Below the pieces are notes generated by a model. The model saw only the letters and a program-made list of their open reading frames with translations, was not told the DNA's origin and ran no database searches. A stretch of DNA of 64,000 nt from Ruminiclostridium papyrosolvens C7 (GTDB lineage Bacteria > Bacillota > Clostridia > Acetivibrionales > DSM-1351), in NCBI RefSeq assembly GCF_000421965.1, contig NZ_ATAY01000063.1:248001-312000 (forward strand), written 5' to 3'. The translations under genes and the position numbers were made by a program. Within the stretch, counting starts at the first letter, position 1, and each line of letters opens with the position of its first letter. Positions 24,935 through 33,423 of this stretch are shown piece after piece.

Positions 24935-26272
24935 TTACAAATTAAGTACTAATCTGTCATAGCCCTGATTCCATAAATCTTCCAATAATTCAGCACCAGT
25001 TATAACCTCACGGTTAAATCCGAATATACTGTTACCTTTTCCTACCATATATAGATGTTCGGGGTAAAGATATACAAATTCATTACAAAATTGAGGACAG
25101 CTGGCAACTACCCCCTGTTTGGTTCGGTTATAAGTTGTACATTCAGCATTGAGTGGGCAGTATAGAGATGAATTAGTCTGAAAATACGGAAAGTGAAAAC
25201 TTAGCCCTCCACTAAATTTATCAGGCCTATTATTCCGGAAATCAAACTCAATTCTTTTGATTTCCAGTTCTTGCAAAAAATTTGTAAAGTGACTCAGGTT
25301 CAAACTATTTTCTTCTAATTTGTCTTTTACCTTGTCGATTCCCCACTTCCAAGGTATTTTTGTATCCTTGAGTTTCTTATTTATCATTCTGCCGTATGCC
25401 AGGGTAAACTTGGGAAAATGTGTATTTATATAATGCAGCATCCCCCAATCATTGATTACTAATTCTATTGTAATCTCCTTTTGTTCCTGCCATTGATATA
25501 AAAACTCTATTACCTTTTCCATAGAGTTTACATTATCTTCCCTAATAAACGAAAACACAACAGTAATCCCCAAATTCTGCTGCCAGGCCTTTTCAAGACA
25601 ATTTTCAAGTAAATCTATAGACGGAAACAAGTTACAGCAGAATTCACTTCCGATATATACACGTTTAAATTCGGATATAATCCCATGGTTTTGTAAGCCC
25701 TTCTCTTGCAATCTTTCAGCAAACATTTTATCTGCCGGACACTCTAAAAATTGATGATATAGCTCATTATTATCAAGAGTGAAGCATAATTCAAATTTCT
25801 GTGAAAGTTTTCGGAAACGTTGGTTATCTTCAGTAGTAACAGATACCTGAAACCACTTTTTCTCCTGTTCCTCCCAGTCTGTACAGAAATTTTTATCGTT
25901 TTCCTTAGGATAAATTGGATTAGGCTCAACTATGGTTTTTAATGTTTCAATATCACCGGCACCCTTTACATTGTCATCTATGAGAAATAGCTTCTTCATA
26001 CAGGTAATATATTTTTGCGAGGGTCTGAGCAGTTCAATTTTATATATTACCGAAAAGGGTTTTTCTTGAAGTTCAATTATCCTTATCTCTGAAAAGGAAA
26101 AGCTCATATATTGGAATGTTTGAAAATCGAATACCTTTAAATTAAATGAAGATATATCAGGAATTTTTTCATCCGTCTCAAAGGTAATTATTTTCTCATC
26201 ACTCTCTATTATCCTCACATCTTTATCATTCATAAAACCGATTATAAACGCAGCTGGTAATGTTTTGCTCAT
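24935..26272 (-). CDS. U32-related protein, UbiV-like with long N-terminal extension (pair A)
   Basis: A 445-residue protein. The first 200 residues are an unrecognised beta-rich region, somewhat PilZ-like in pattern. The rest is UbiV-like: VYIGSEFC (Cys212), then VINDWGMLHYI and TLAYGRMINKKLKD, then Cys372, Cys378, Cys392 and Cys396. The last two are spaced C-x3-C as in UbiV, preceded by C-x13. These would bind a 4Fe-4S cluster. The start is set at ATG 26272 because the earlier ATG 26290 has no ribosome site. The adjacent downstream gene is UbiU-like, so they probably form a heterodimer. The substrate is unknown. Confidence 0.7.
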   Translation of the reverse strand: MSKTLPAAFIIGFMNDKDVRIIESDEKIITFETDEKIPDISSFNLKVFDFQTFQYMSFSFSEIRIIELQEKPFSVIYKIELLRPSQKYITCMKKLFLIDDNVKGAGDIETLKTIVEPNPIYPKENDKNFCTDWEEQEKKWFQVSVTTEDNQRFRKLSQKFELCFTLDNNELYHQFLECPADKMFAERLQEKGLQNHGIISEFKRVYIGSEFCCNLFPSIDLLENCLEKAWQQNLGITVVFSFIREDNVNSMEKVIEFLYQWQEQKEITIELVINDWGMLHYINTHFPKFTLAYGRMINKKLKDTKIPWKWGIDKVKDKLEENSLNLSHFTNFLQELEIKRIEFDFRNNRPDKFSGGLSFHFPYFQTNSSLYCPLNAECTTYNRTKQGVVASCPQFCNEFVYLYPEHLYMVGKGNSIFGFNREVITGAELLEDLWNQGYDRLVLNL

Positions 26273-26302
26273 ATTCAAACTCACTCTCATTTATATTAAG
26301 GA

Positions 26303-27283
26303 TTACTTTAGTACCTTATTGTTTGGTATTTCAATATCATCGCTCAAGAAATTCAGGATTATTGAGGTTAATTTATATTGCTGTTCCGATGAATCCAAAT
26401 CAGTTACAGGTATTCCTGTTTTACCCTCCATATACACCTGAAACCAAGGGCTAGATGCCTTTTCCTCGATTAACCCAAAAACTTTCAGACCACAACTATT
26501 AAGGTATTCAGCAGTTTCCTGTACCATTTCTGCTGAATCCTTGGAATGTATTGCAAGCAAGACCCCATCAAGTCTGAAAAATTCTGTAAAATCCCATGAT
26601 TTGAAAGAGTCAACTAAATTACTGTCTGTCTGAAATGGGAAGCCTTGGGCTGGCCCGTCAAAAATAATAATGGGACTTGTATATGCATATTCTTCCTTCA
26701 AGTTTTTTGAAGTATCAAACGGCAGCAGACTTGATACGGGATTACTGCTCATAATAAAGCTTGGTAAGTGATACTTTTCCAGTGCCTTTTTAATTTTAAG
26801 GTCCATTGAATGAATATTAATTTCTTTTCTTGTGGCAGTAACCATAATAGATGGCTGTTCATTTACCACCATCTGGTTATCTTCAATAACATCAAGAATG
26901 GAATGATTAATTTTATTAACTGAAATAGACCTTCGGCAATTAGTATCACAGGGTATGGATAATTCAAAATATGGACTGGCTACAGGAATGCCTCTTTCTG
27001 TAGCAGCATTGAGTATCATTAAGTAACAATCATATTTTTCAGTCCATGGTGGTAACAGCAATGTCTTGGGACTACTTTCCAAGATCAATACTAAATCGCA
27101 TTGTTCCAGCGTACTTATTATATTACTGTTAAAACTGCCGGATTTGTCTTTCTTCATATCAAGTTCATTAATTATGCTAATAATATTAAATGATAAGACA
27201 TCCTGTAGCTGTAGCAAATTGCGGGCTATATAGTTATCAGGATACAAGATTACTTTTTTACCGACTAATTCATCTTTATTCAT
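26303..27283 (-). CDS. Unrecognised cluster protein
   Basis: A 326-residue soluble protein with no membrane helix or cysteine cluster. It has alternating strands and helices, for instance KVILYPDNYIARNLLQLQ at the start and IMVTATRKEINIHSMDLK in the middle. The latter is placed like a P-loop strand followed by a helix but lacks the GxxxxGK(S/T) consensus. A distant likeness to DUF1611-type NTPases is possible but not supported by motifs. It lies between the DUF362-ferredoxin and UbiV-like genes in the same operon, so a role in the hydroxylation or radical chemistry is only a contextual guess. The ribosome site is weak. Confidence 0.6.
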   Translation of the reverse strand: MNKDELVGKKVILYPDNYIARNLLQLQDVLSFNIISIINELDMKKDKSGSFNSNIISTLEQCDLVLILESSPKTLLLPPWTEKYDCYLMILNAATERGIPVASPYFELSIPCDTNCRRSISVNKINHSILDVIEDNQMVVNEQPSIMVTATRKEINIHSMDLKIKKALEKYHLPSFIMSSNPVSSLLPFDTSKNLKEEYAYTSPIIIFDGPAQGFPFQTDSNLVDSFKSWDFTEFFRLDGVLLAIHSKDSAEMVQETAEYLNSCGLKVFGLIEEKASSPWFQVYMEGKTGIPVTDLDSSEQQYKLTSIILNFLSDDIEIPNNKVLK

Positions 27284-27302
27284 ACCGTACAGTCTTAACC
27301 TT

Positions 27303-28385
27303 TCAAGAATTTATTTTTTTATATTTTATAGATAACGCCCCATGGAAGCATATTTCATAACATCTGAAGCAATGTAAACAGGCATTTTCATCTACTACGG
27401 GGTAAGGATTCATGGTAATTGCATTGGCAGGACATCCGTCGAGACACGCAGAACATTTGGAGCATTTGGAAGAATCGCACTGAATCTTACCAAGAACCAA
27501 CTTTAGGAATCTTTCACGTAATCCTCCCTGTAAAGTAGGTATTAAATTTGCGGTATGCAATATTCTTTCCTTATAGCAACTATCGTCTATAAACATGTTA
27601 TCCAGATTAGATTCACCAAGATTCCGCTCCGAAGCTCGCCCAATCATTTGCACATCATCAATTTTATAACCCAATAAGGTGGCACTAAGAGCATCAATTG
27701 CAACTGCATCCCGGGAAACAAGTAGTACACCAAAATTCACAGGATTACCATGTACAGGCCCAATGCCGTCCATTCCCCAAATACCATCCATTACCGTCAA
27801 ATCAGGTACTCGGACACTAAATATATCTGTTAGCAGCTTTGAGAATTCTTCCTGAGTTTTATATTTATGCAATGCTTTTCTCTGCTCAAAAGCTACCGCA
27901 CCGAACATGTTTTTGATTGCTCCCGTATATAATGTAAGAGCGTGGGTTTTTAATTTTGGCATTGATATCACCTTATCGGCTTGCAGTACATCAGTACTAT
28001 AAGAAATATCTCTTACAATTGAATAATCTGAGAGATGCACCTGTTGGAATTTTTCGAACACAAAAGCCGGTACCTTCTCTTCCTGTGCGACGTCCTCAAT
28101 TCCGGTATCTTTAATGGGAGATTTAATAGTAGCAGGGCCGTCTCCAATAATCGGATGTCCTCCACACTCCTTAATCAGTCTAACCATCATTTTTACAAGA
28201 ACCGGATGGGTTGTAGCTGCTTGTTCCGGACGAAACGGCCCGGTTAAGTTTAATTTTAGCAGAACAGTATCTCCCGACTTTACAATACTGTCCAATCCGC
28301 CTATAAACTCGAAGGATTCTCTTAATGCTTTCAGAATCTCATTTTCATCATAGGTTTTAGTTAATTTTAAAGAAATCTTATTCAT
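27303..28385 (-). CDS. DUF362 protein with two 4Fe-4S ferredoxin motifs
   Basis: A 360-residue protein. The N-terminal DUF362 domain (about 1-290) includes DTVLLKLNLTGPF, HPVLVKMMVRLIKECGGHPI, and VISMPKLKTHALTLYTGAIKNMFG. The C terminus (about 300-360) has two clostridial-type clusters: CSKCSACLDGCP, then CLHCFRCYEICFHGAL. DUF362 proteins often sit in redox contexts. Here it may feed electrons to the six radical SAM enzymes or the UbiUV-like pairs of the operon, which is an inference. The start is ATG 28385 behind GAGGGG, 42 bases after the preceding gene. Confidence 0.85.
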   Translation of the reverse strand: MNKISLKLTKTYDENEILKALRESFEFIGGLDSIVKSGDTVLLKLNLTGPFRPEQAATTHPVLVKMMVRLIKECGGHPIIGDGPATIKSPIKDTGIEDVAQEEKVPAFVFEKFQQVHLSDYSIVRDISYSTDVLQADKVISMPKLKTHALTLYTGAIKNMFGAVAFEQRKALHKYKTQEEFSKLLTDIFSVRVPDLTVMDGIWGMDGIGPVHGNPVNFGVLLVSRDAVAIDALSATLLGYKIDDVQMIGRASERNLGESNLDNMFIDDSCYKERILHTANLIPTLQGGLRERFLKLVLGKIQCDSSKCSKCSACLDGCPANAITMNPYPVVDENACLHCFRCYEICFHGALSIKYKKINS

Positions 28386-28427
28386 TCAACCCCTCATATC
28401 GTTGGTTATGAACATCCAAAGGCGTGT

Positions 28428-30059
28428 TTAAATTTTTAATGACCTTTGTATACTCATTCCATATTTCAATTGAATTTTCTGAACCTTATAAATTTTCTCT
28501 TCTATTCTCAGTAAGTGATCTTTCAGGATTTCGGAAAATTCATTGTCCGAACCATCATTTTTAACCCAATCAATACACTTTAAAAACCAAGTATGATTTA
28601 AATCATCTATGTCCTTTCTCATATCCCTGACAGCTTCCTCAAGAATGGACAGATTGTCAGACAGGTACTCCTGTCCCAAAACACTTGATTTCAATAATTT
28701 TCTACGCATACGTGAGATGTATGTTACTAACTTAGTGATACCTTTAAAATGGAAAAATGCTTTTTCAGCTAAAACCGCGTTAACCGTCAGCATTTTATCC
28801 GACAATCTCTTAACCCGCTCATCTAAAAACTTATAATCATATAACGTGTAAATACCTTCACCTTGATTTAACAGCATGTTATCTTCCTGTAACTTTTGAT
28901 ATATGCGTGTATTCGGAAATAGATATAATTTTGACGAATATGTACACAATGTATCAGCGAGTCCGATTTTTTTAAGAAAATCAGCATTGGCAGCTAAATC
29001 TTCAAAGGTGCTGTATGGATGGAACATAATAAAACCGCAATCAATATTTATATTGAATTTACTTGTTAAATCAACAAATGAGAAATAATTTTCTACTTTT
29101 GCCCGTTTATTGAATAACTGTAGACTACTGTTGTTTCCTGCTTCTACACCAACAAGCACTGACTCAAGTCCGGCAAGATACAGCAATTCCATTAACTCGC
29201 AATCATCCTCTGACCAATTTTCTGCACGCATATGCGCCAGAAATGTAATGTCAAGGTCTGATTCTAGAATTAATTCTGCTATCTTTCTTATCCTTTCTTT
29301 ACCCTTATGCCCCGGGTCTTCAAATGTAGGATCCAGAAAATTAAATTGCTTTATATTGTAGGTATTATTTAAATACTTTAATTCTTCAACAACATTTTCC
29401 GGGGATCTTCCTCTCCAAACCGGGTCATTCTTGGTTCTTGTAGCCGGAATTGCACAGAAGGCGCAGTTGCCCAGACATCCCCTTGCAGAAGAAACCCACA
29501 TTGAGCTATAGTTATGGAGCAGCTGTGAATCTCTTGCCGGAAAAGGTAATTCATCCAATGAGCCGAGTGGCCGATCATCGTTTGCAATAATTCGTCCATT
29601 GTCCCGGTATGTAATTCCCAAACAAGAACCCAGATTTTCATTTCTGATAAATAAATCAACCAGTTCTGTAGCCGTATGTTCACCTTCACCACGAATTATC
29701 ACATCAATATCAGAACATTGCTCCATAATCAGTTCTGTATTCATAGGTGCTGAATGATGACTCCAACCAGCGAGAACTATTTTGCACTCAGGATTTATTG
29801 ATTTAACGTAACGTGAGAAGGATACCAACTCTGGAATATTTGAAGTACGAGGTATTGTAAAAACTACGACATCCGGCATGTTTTGCATTAATTTTACTAA
29901 GTCCTCATCTTCACAGCCTCTGCTTATTTCAATTAAAGAAGTTGTATGCCCTTCTTTTCTAAGCATTGCGATTATATACCCGGCAACCAAGTCGTCAGCT
30001 GCTTCATAATCCTCGTAGTCATATAATAATGACACAACATTTATTTGATATTTACTCAT
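28428..30059 (-). CDS. B12-binding radical SAM enzyme, paralogue 1
   Basis: A 543-residue enzyme. Residues 1-140 form a cobalamin-binding Rossmann-like domain (LAGWSHHSAP, IIRGEGEHTA). The radical SAM core follows, with the cluster motif C195-x3-C199-x2-C202 in SARGCLGNCAFC and downstream WRGRSPENVVEEL and HMRAENWS. The last 120 or so residues form a helical extension (HTWFLKCIDWVKN) shared with the products of 30115 and 33424. Such enzymes methylate unactivated carbon or phosphorus, or do rearrangements; the reaction cannot be told here. The start is ATG 30059 behind AAGGTG. Confidence 0.88.
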   Translation of the reverse strand: MSKYQINVVSLLYDYEDYEAADDLVAGYIIAMLRKEGHTTSLIEISRGCEDEDLVKLMQNMPDVVVFTIPRTSNIPELVSFSRYVKSINPECKIVLAGWSHHSAPMNTELIMEQCSDIDVIIRGEGEHTATELVDLFIRNENLGSCLGITYRDNGRIIANDDRPLGSLDELPFPARDSQLLHNYSSMWVSSARGCLGNCAFCAIPATRTKNDPVWRGRSPENVVEELKYLNNTYNIKQFNFLDPTFEDPGHKGKERIRKIAELILESDLDITFLAHMRAENWSEDDCELMELLYLAGLESVLVGVEAGNNSSLQLFNKRAKVENYFSFVDLTSKFNINIDCGFIMFHPYSTFEDLAANADFLKKIGLADTLCTYSSKLYLFPNTRIYQKLQEDNMLLNQGEGIYTLYDYKFLDERVKRLSDKMLTVNAVLAEKAFFHFKGITKLVTYISRMRRKLLKSSVLGQEYLSDNLSILEEAVRDMRKDIDDLNHTWFLKCIDWVKNDGSDNEFSEILKDHLLRIEEKIYKVQKIQLKYGMSIQRSLKI

Positions 30060-30114
30060 ATTACACCTTCTTTTTTATTTTTAATTGGCCCATTTCCAAT
30101 AGTCAATATTAGTA

Positions 30115-31755
30115 TTACATATTCATAACCCGTATCAATCCTCTTCCACTTCTCATCTGCACAGATTTCACCTTGTCGTATTCCACTTTTAAATCAGCAA
30201 AATGCTTATTCATAATATTATCAAATTCTTCATCCTTACCATTATGTTCAACCCAGTCAATGCACTGTGAAAACCATTTATGGTTTAGCTCATTCAGTGA
30301 GCTTTTCATATGCTCAACTGCATTTTCTATAGGTAACAGATGTTTCATGGACTCTTGATTGTCTGATTTCTCTATTTTTCTGCGTATTCTGGATACAAAG
30401 GTTGTAAACTTCTGAATATTATAAAAGTGAATATCCGGTCTGACATTTAACTGTTGTCCAACCCAGTCCATTTTTTCCGCCAGCCTTTGAACACGGGGAT
30501 CGATATATTTATAATCGAACAAACTGTAAATTCCGTTTTGTGTTGTTTTAACAAGGTTATCACTTTGCAGTTTCTGAAAAATCTGAGTCCTTGGAAAAGC
30601 CTTTAGTTTTATCAAGTATGCTCCCATCATATGCCCTATACCTGCGTCTTTCAGGAAATTATTATTGTCCCTGAGATCCTGGATTTCACAATAGGAGTGA
30701 AACATAATAAACCCGTACGCAAGATATATATTAAAGTCTTTCATAAGGTTGATAAAAGTAAAGAAATCCTGTATGTGGGCACGCTTGTTAAAAAGTCTCA
30801 AGGTTCTTTCATTTCCTGCTTCAATTCCCACAGTTACAGATTCCAAACCTGCCTGATAAAGCAATTCCAATAATTCTCTATCAGAATCGGACCAGTTTTC
30901 AGCCCTCATGTTTACCAGAAAATTAATATTTAAATTCTCTTTTATAATTAATCGGGATATTTCCCTGATTCTTTCCTTACCCTTTTCTCCCGGATCTTCA
31001 AAAGTTGGATCAATGAACATGAAGTGCCTTATCCCCAAAGTATTAACCAGCTCTTTTAATTCAGAAACAACATTTTCAGGCGTTCTCCCTCTCCAAGGCA
31101 AGTTCCCGCTGACTCTCTCTGCAGGAACAGGACAAAATGTACAATTCCCAAGGCAACCGCGGGCGGATGATATGCGAAATGATTCATAAGCATGCCTGGT
31201 ATGTGTATCTCTTGCCGGAAACGGCAATTCATCCAAGCAAGCTATTGGAGATCGATTGTTGTTTGTAACAATGCGTTCTCCAATTCGGTATGTTATACCT
31301 TCGCAGTTATCAAGGCTTTCATTTTTATAAAGCAGCTCAGCCAGCTCAACAACTGTCTGTTCTCCCTCTCCTCTTATAATCACATCTATGGCTTCACTGG
31401 AGCGAATCACAGCATCAATATCAATTGGGGCAGAATGATGATCCCAACCGGTTAAAACTGTATTGCAAATAGGGTTTTTACTCTTTACATAATTACTGAA
31501 ATTAATTAGCTCAGGAATATTAGATGATGTTGGTATTGTAAAAATAACCATTTTGTATTCTTTAGATGTCAAGTAATCCAAGCCAATATTCTCATTGTCC
31601 TTGTCGATTTCAATAATATCTACGGAATGCCCATTCTTTCTTAACATTGCTGTGATATAACCTGCTACCAAATCATCCGCTACTTCATAATTTTCCCCAT
31701 AAACTAATATGACAACTGCAATATCGAAATTTTCTATGCTCATATTGTTTTCCAT
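30115..31755 (-). CDS. B12-binding radical SAM enzyme, paralogue 2
   Basis: A 546-residue close paralogue of the enzyme encoded next downstream. The B12-binding part has LTGWDHHSAP and IIRGEGEQT; the radical SAM cysteines are C201, C205 and C208 in SARGCLGNCTFC. It shares WRGRTPENVVSELK, DPTFEDPGEKGKERI and MRAENWS, and the helical C terminus with KWFSQCIDWVEH. The start is set at ATG 31755 because AAAGGA lies nine bases before it, inside the end of the carbamoyltransferase gene. The in-frame codon at 31794 would overlap that gene by 34 bases without a ribosome site. Tandem duplication with gene 28428 is likely. Confidence 0.88.
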   Translation of the reverse strand: MENNMSIENFDIAVVILVYGENYEVADDLVAGYITAMLRKNGHSVDIIEIDKDNENIGLDYLTSKEYKMVIFTIPTSSNIPELINFSNYVKSKNPICNTVLTGWDHHSAPIDIDAVIRSSEAIDVIIRGEGEQTVVELAELLYKNESLDNCEGITYRIGERIVTNNNRSPIACLDELPFPARDTHTRHAYESFRISSARGCLGNCTFCPVPAERVSGNLPWRGRTPENVVSELKELVNTLGIRHFMFIDPTFEDPGEKGKERIREISRLIIKENLNINFLVNMRAENWSDSDRELLELLYQAGLESVTVGIEAGNERTLRLFNKRAHIQDFFTFINLMKDFNIYLAYGFIMFHSYCEIQDLRDNNNFLKDAGIGHMMGAYLIKLKAFPRTQIFQKLQSDNLVKTTQNGIYSLFDYKYIDPRVQRLAEKMDWVGQQLNVRPDIHFYNIQKFTTFVSRIRRKIEKSDNQESMKHLLPIENAVEHMKSSLNELNHKWFSQCIDWVEHNGKDEEFDNIMNKHFADLKVEYDKVKSVQMRSGRGLIRVMNM

Positions 31756-31760
31756 AGCAG

Positions 31761-33395
31761 TTAATCCTTTATTTTTGTCTTTGTAACTATCCAATTACCA
31801 ATACAAAGTAAATCAATCTGTGAATTATAAAAAGATGTAATAGCATCTTTTGGTGTTTCTACAATAGGTTCCTTTAAAATATTAAAGGACGTATTTAACA
31901 AAACCGGTACATCTGTTATTTTATAAAATTCGTTTATTAAATTATAAAAAATCGGATTATCTTTCTGATCTACAGTCTGCACTCTGGCAGTACCATCAAC
32001 ATGAGTTACTGCAGGAATGACTTTCTTTTTATCCTCTTTTACATCTACTACAAACAACATAAATGGTGAAGGAAAATCAATGTTAAAGTAATTTGCTGCC
32101 TGTTCTTGCAGAACAGCCGGTGCAAACGGCCTGAAGCCTTCACGTTTCTTAACCCTATAGTTCAGCTTGTCCTTCATTTCGGGATCTCTCGGATCTGCTA
32201 ATATGCTTCTGTGACCTAAAGCACGGGGCCCCATTTCTGACCCTTCCTGGAACCAGCCGATAATTTTGCCATCCTTTAAAGCTTCCGCAACTATAGGGCA
32301 AACATTATCATAATATGTATACTCGATATCTTCATTCTCAAATGATTTTAACACTTCAAGAATTTCCGGTTCGGAATATGCATGTCCTGTAAATGCATTA
32401 TATGTAGTACTCTTTTTAAGAGGTTTATTTTTTGAAAGCAGATTGTATCCGTAGAGCGCCGCGCCCACTGCCGTACCGGAGTCTGAAGTATACGGAGGTA
32501 CATATACATGCTTAAATTTAGACTTTTCTTTAATCTTTCCATTAACTACACTGTTCAGGCCCACTCCTCCGGCAATACACAAAACATCTTTTGGAGCTTT
32601 CTGATATAAATAGTCGACACAATAGAACATGCAGTCTTCAAGAACAGTCTGAGCTGCCCAGGCTATATCAGCTTTAGCTTGGAATAAATCCTTTTCATTC
32701 GCTTGACTACTTAATATTTTTTGTACAAATTCTCCAATAAAAGGTTCATTGATTTTGATTTCAAACTGGCCATCCCCTAAAAACTTTACAAATGATTTAA
32801 CCTCATTGTAGAATTTATCAGTTCCATAAGGAGCCAGTCCCATAGTTTTCCCATCCTGCAAATAACCAAACCCGATTTCCTCAGTAAATTTCCTATAAAA
32901 ATCTCCAAGGGAATTTTCAGTTAATGTTTCACGCTCATCATCCTTTGACCATCCCAATCCGCCTACTTTATCGATAATTTCCACATCACCGGATTTCCCT
33001 ACTGCATATGTTACAGTTTCAGCGATTTTACTTTCTTTGTTCACTTTACTTCCAGTCCCATCCACTATCAGTATAGCCGTTTCATCATGTGGAATTGTAT
33101 AAAAAGCGGAATATGCATGAGCAAGATGATGATTTATAAGTTCAATACGTTTTCTCACTGGAAAGTATGTCATTGGATGTAAAATATCATTTCCAACTAT
33201 CATGTCGATATCATCAATACTCAAGTTTAATTCATTCAAGCAATACTTGCGGCAATTAGCATACAGTGAATTAGGTCCCAAACTATATTTTTCACGTGTA
33301 ATTCTTTCCTCTTCTACTGCACAAACAACTCCATTATCTGATACCAAACAAGCCGCGAAACTGTGGTCAGAGCCTCCCATACCTAATATGTACAT
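31761..33395 (-). CDS. O-carbamoyltransferase, NodU/CmcH/TobZ family
   Basis: A 544-residue enzyme that should transfer a carbamoyl group from carbamoyl phosphate, through carbamoyl-AMP, to a hydroxyl of a sugar or natural product. Visible motifs are GMGGSDHSFAACLV at the N terminus, the metal and substrate motif NHHLAHA (88-94), the phosphate loop in LIVDGTGS, and the C-terminal YrdC-like motifs RALGHRSILADPRDP and FRPFAPAVL. Its presence implies a carbamate ester on the final product. It sits between B12 radical SAM genes in the operon. The start is ATG 33395 behind AAAGGAG. Confidence 0.92.
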   Translation of the reverse strand: MYILGMGGSDHSFAACLVSDNGVVCAVEEERITREKYSLGPNSLYANCRKYCLNELNLSIDDIDMIVGNDILHPMTYFPVRKRIELINHHLAHAYSAFYTIPHDETAILIVDGTGSKVNKESKIAETVTYAVGKSGDVEIIDKVGGLGWSKDDERETLTENSLGDFYRKFTEEIGFGYLQDGKTMGLAPYGTDKFYNEVKSFVKFLGDGQFEIKINEPFIGEFVQKILSSQANEKDLFQAKADIAWAAQTVLEDCMFYCVDYLYQKAPKDVLCIAGGVGLNSVVNGKIKEKSKFKHVYVPPYTSDSGTAVGAALYGYNLLSKNKPLKKSTTYNAFTGHAYSEPEILEVLKSFENEDIEYTYYDNVCPIVAEALKDGKIIGWFQEGSEMGPRALGHRSILADPRDPEMKDKLNYRVKKREGFRPFAPAVLQEQAANYFNIDFPSPFMLFVVDVKEDKKKVIPAVTHVDGTARVQTVDQKDNPIFYNLINEFYKITDVPVLLNTSFNILKEPIVETPKDAITSFYNSQIDLLCIGNWIVTKTKIKD

Positions 33396-33423
33396 ATTTT
33401 ACATTCTCCTTTTCAGGTATCAT

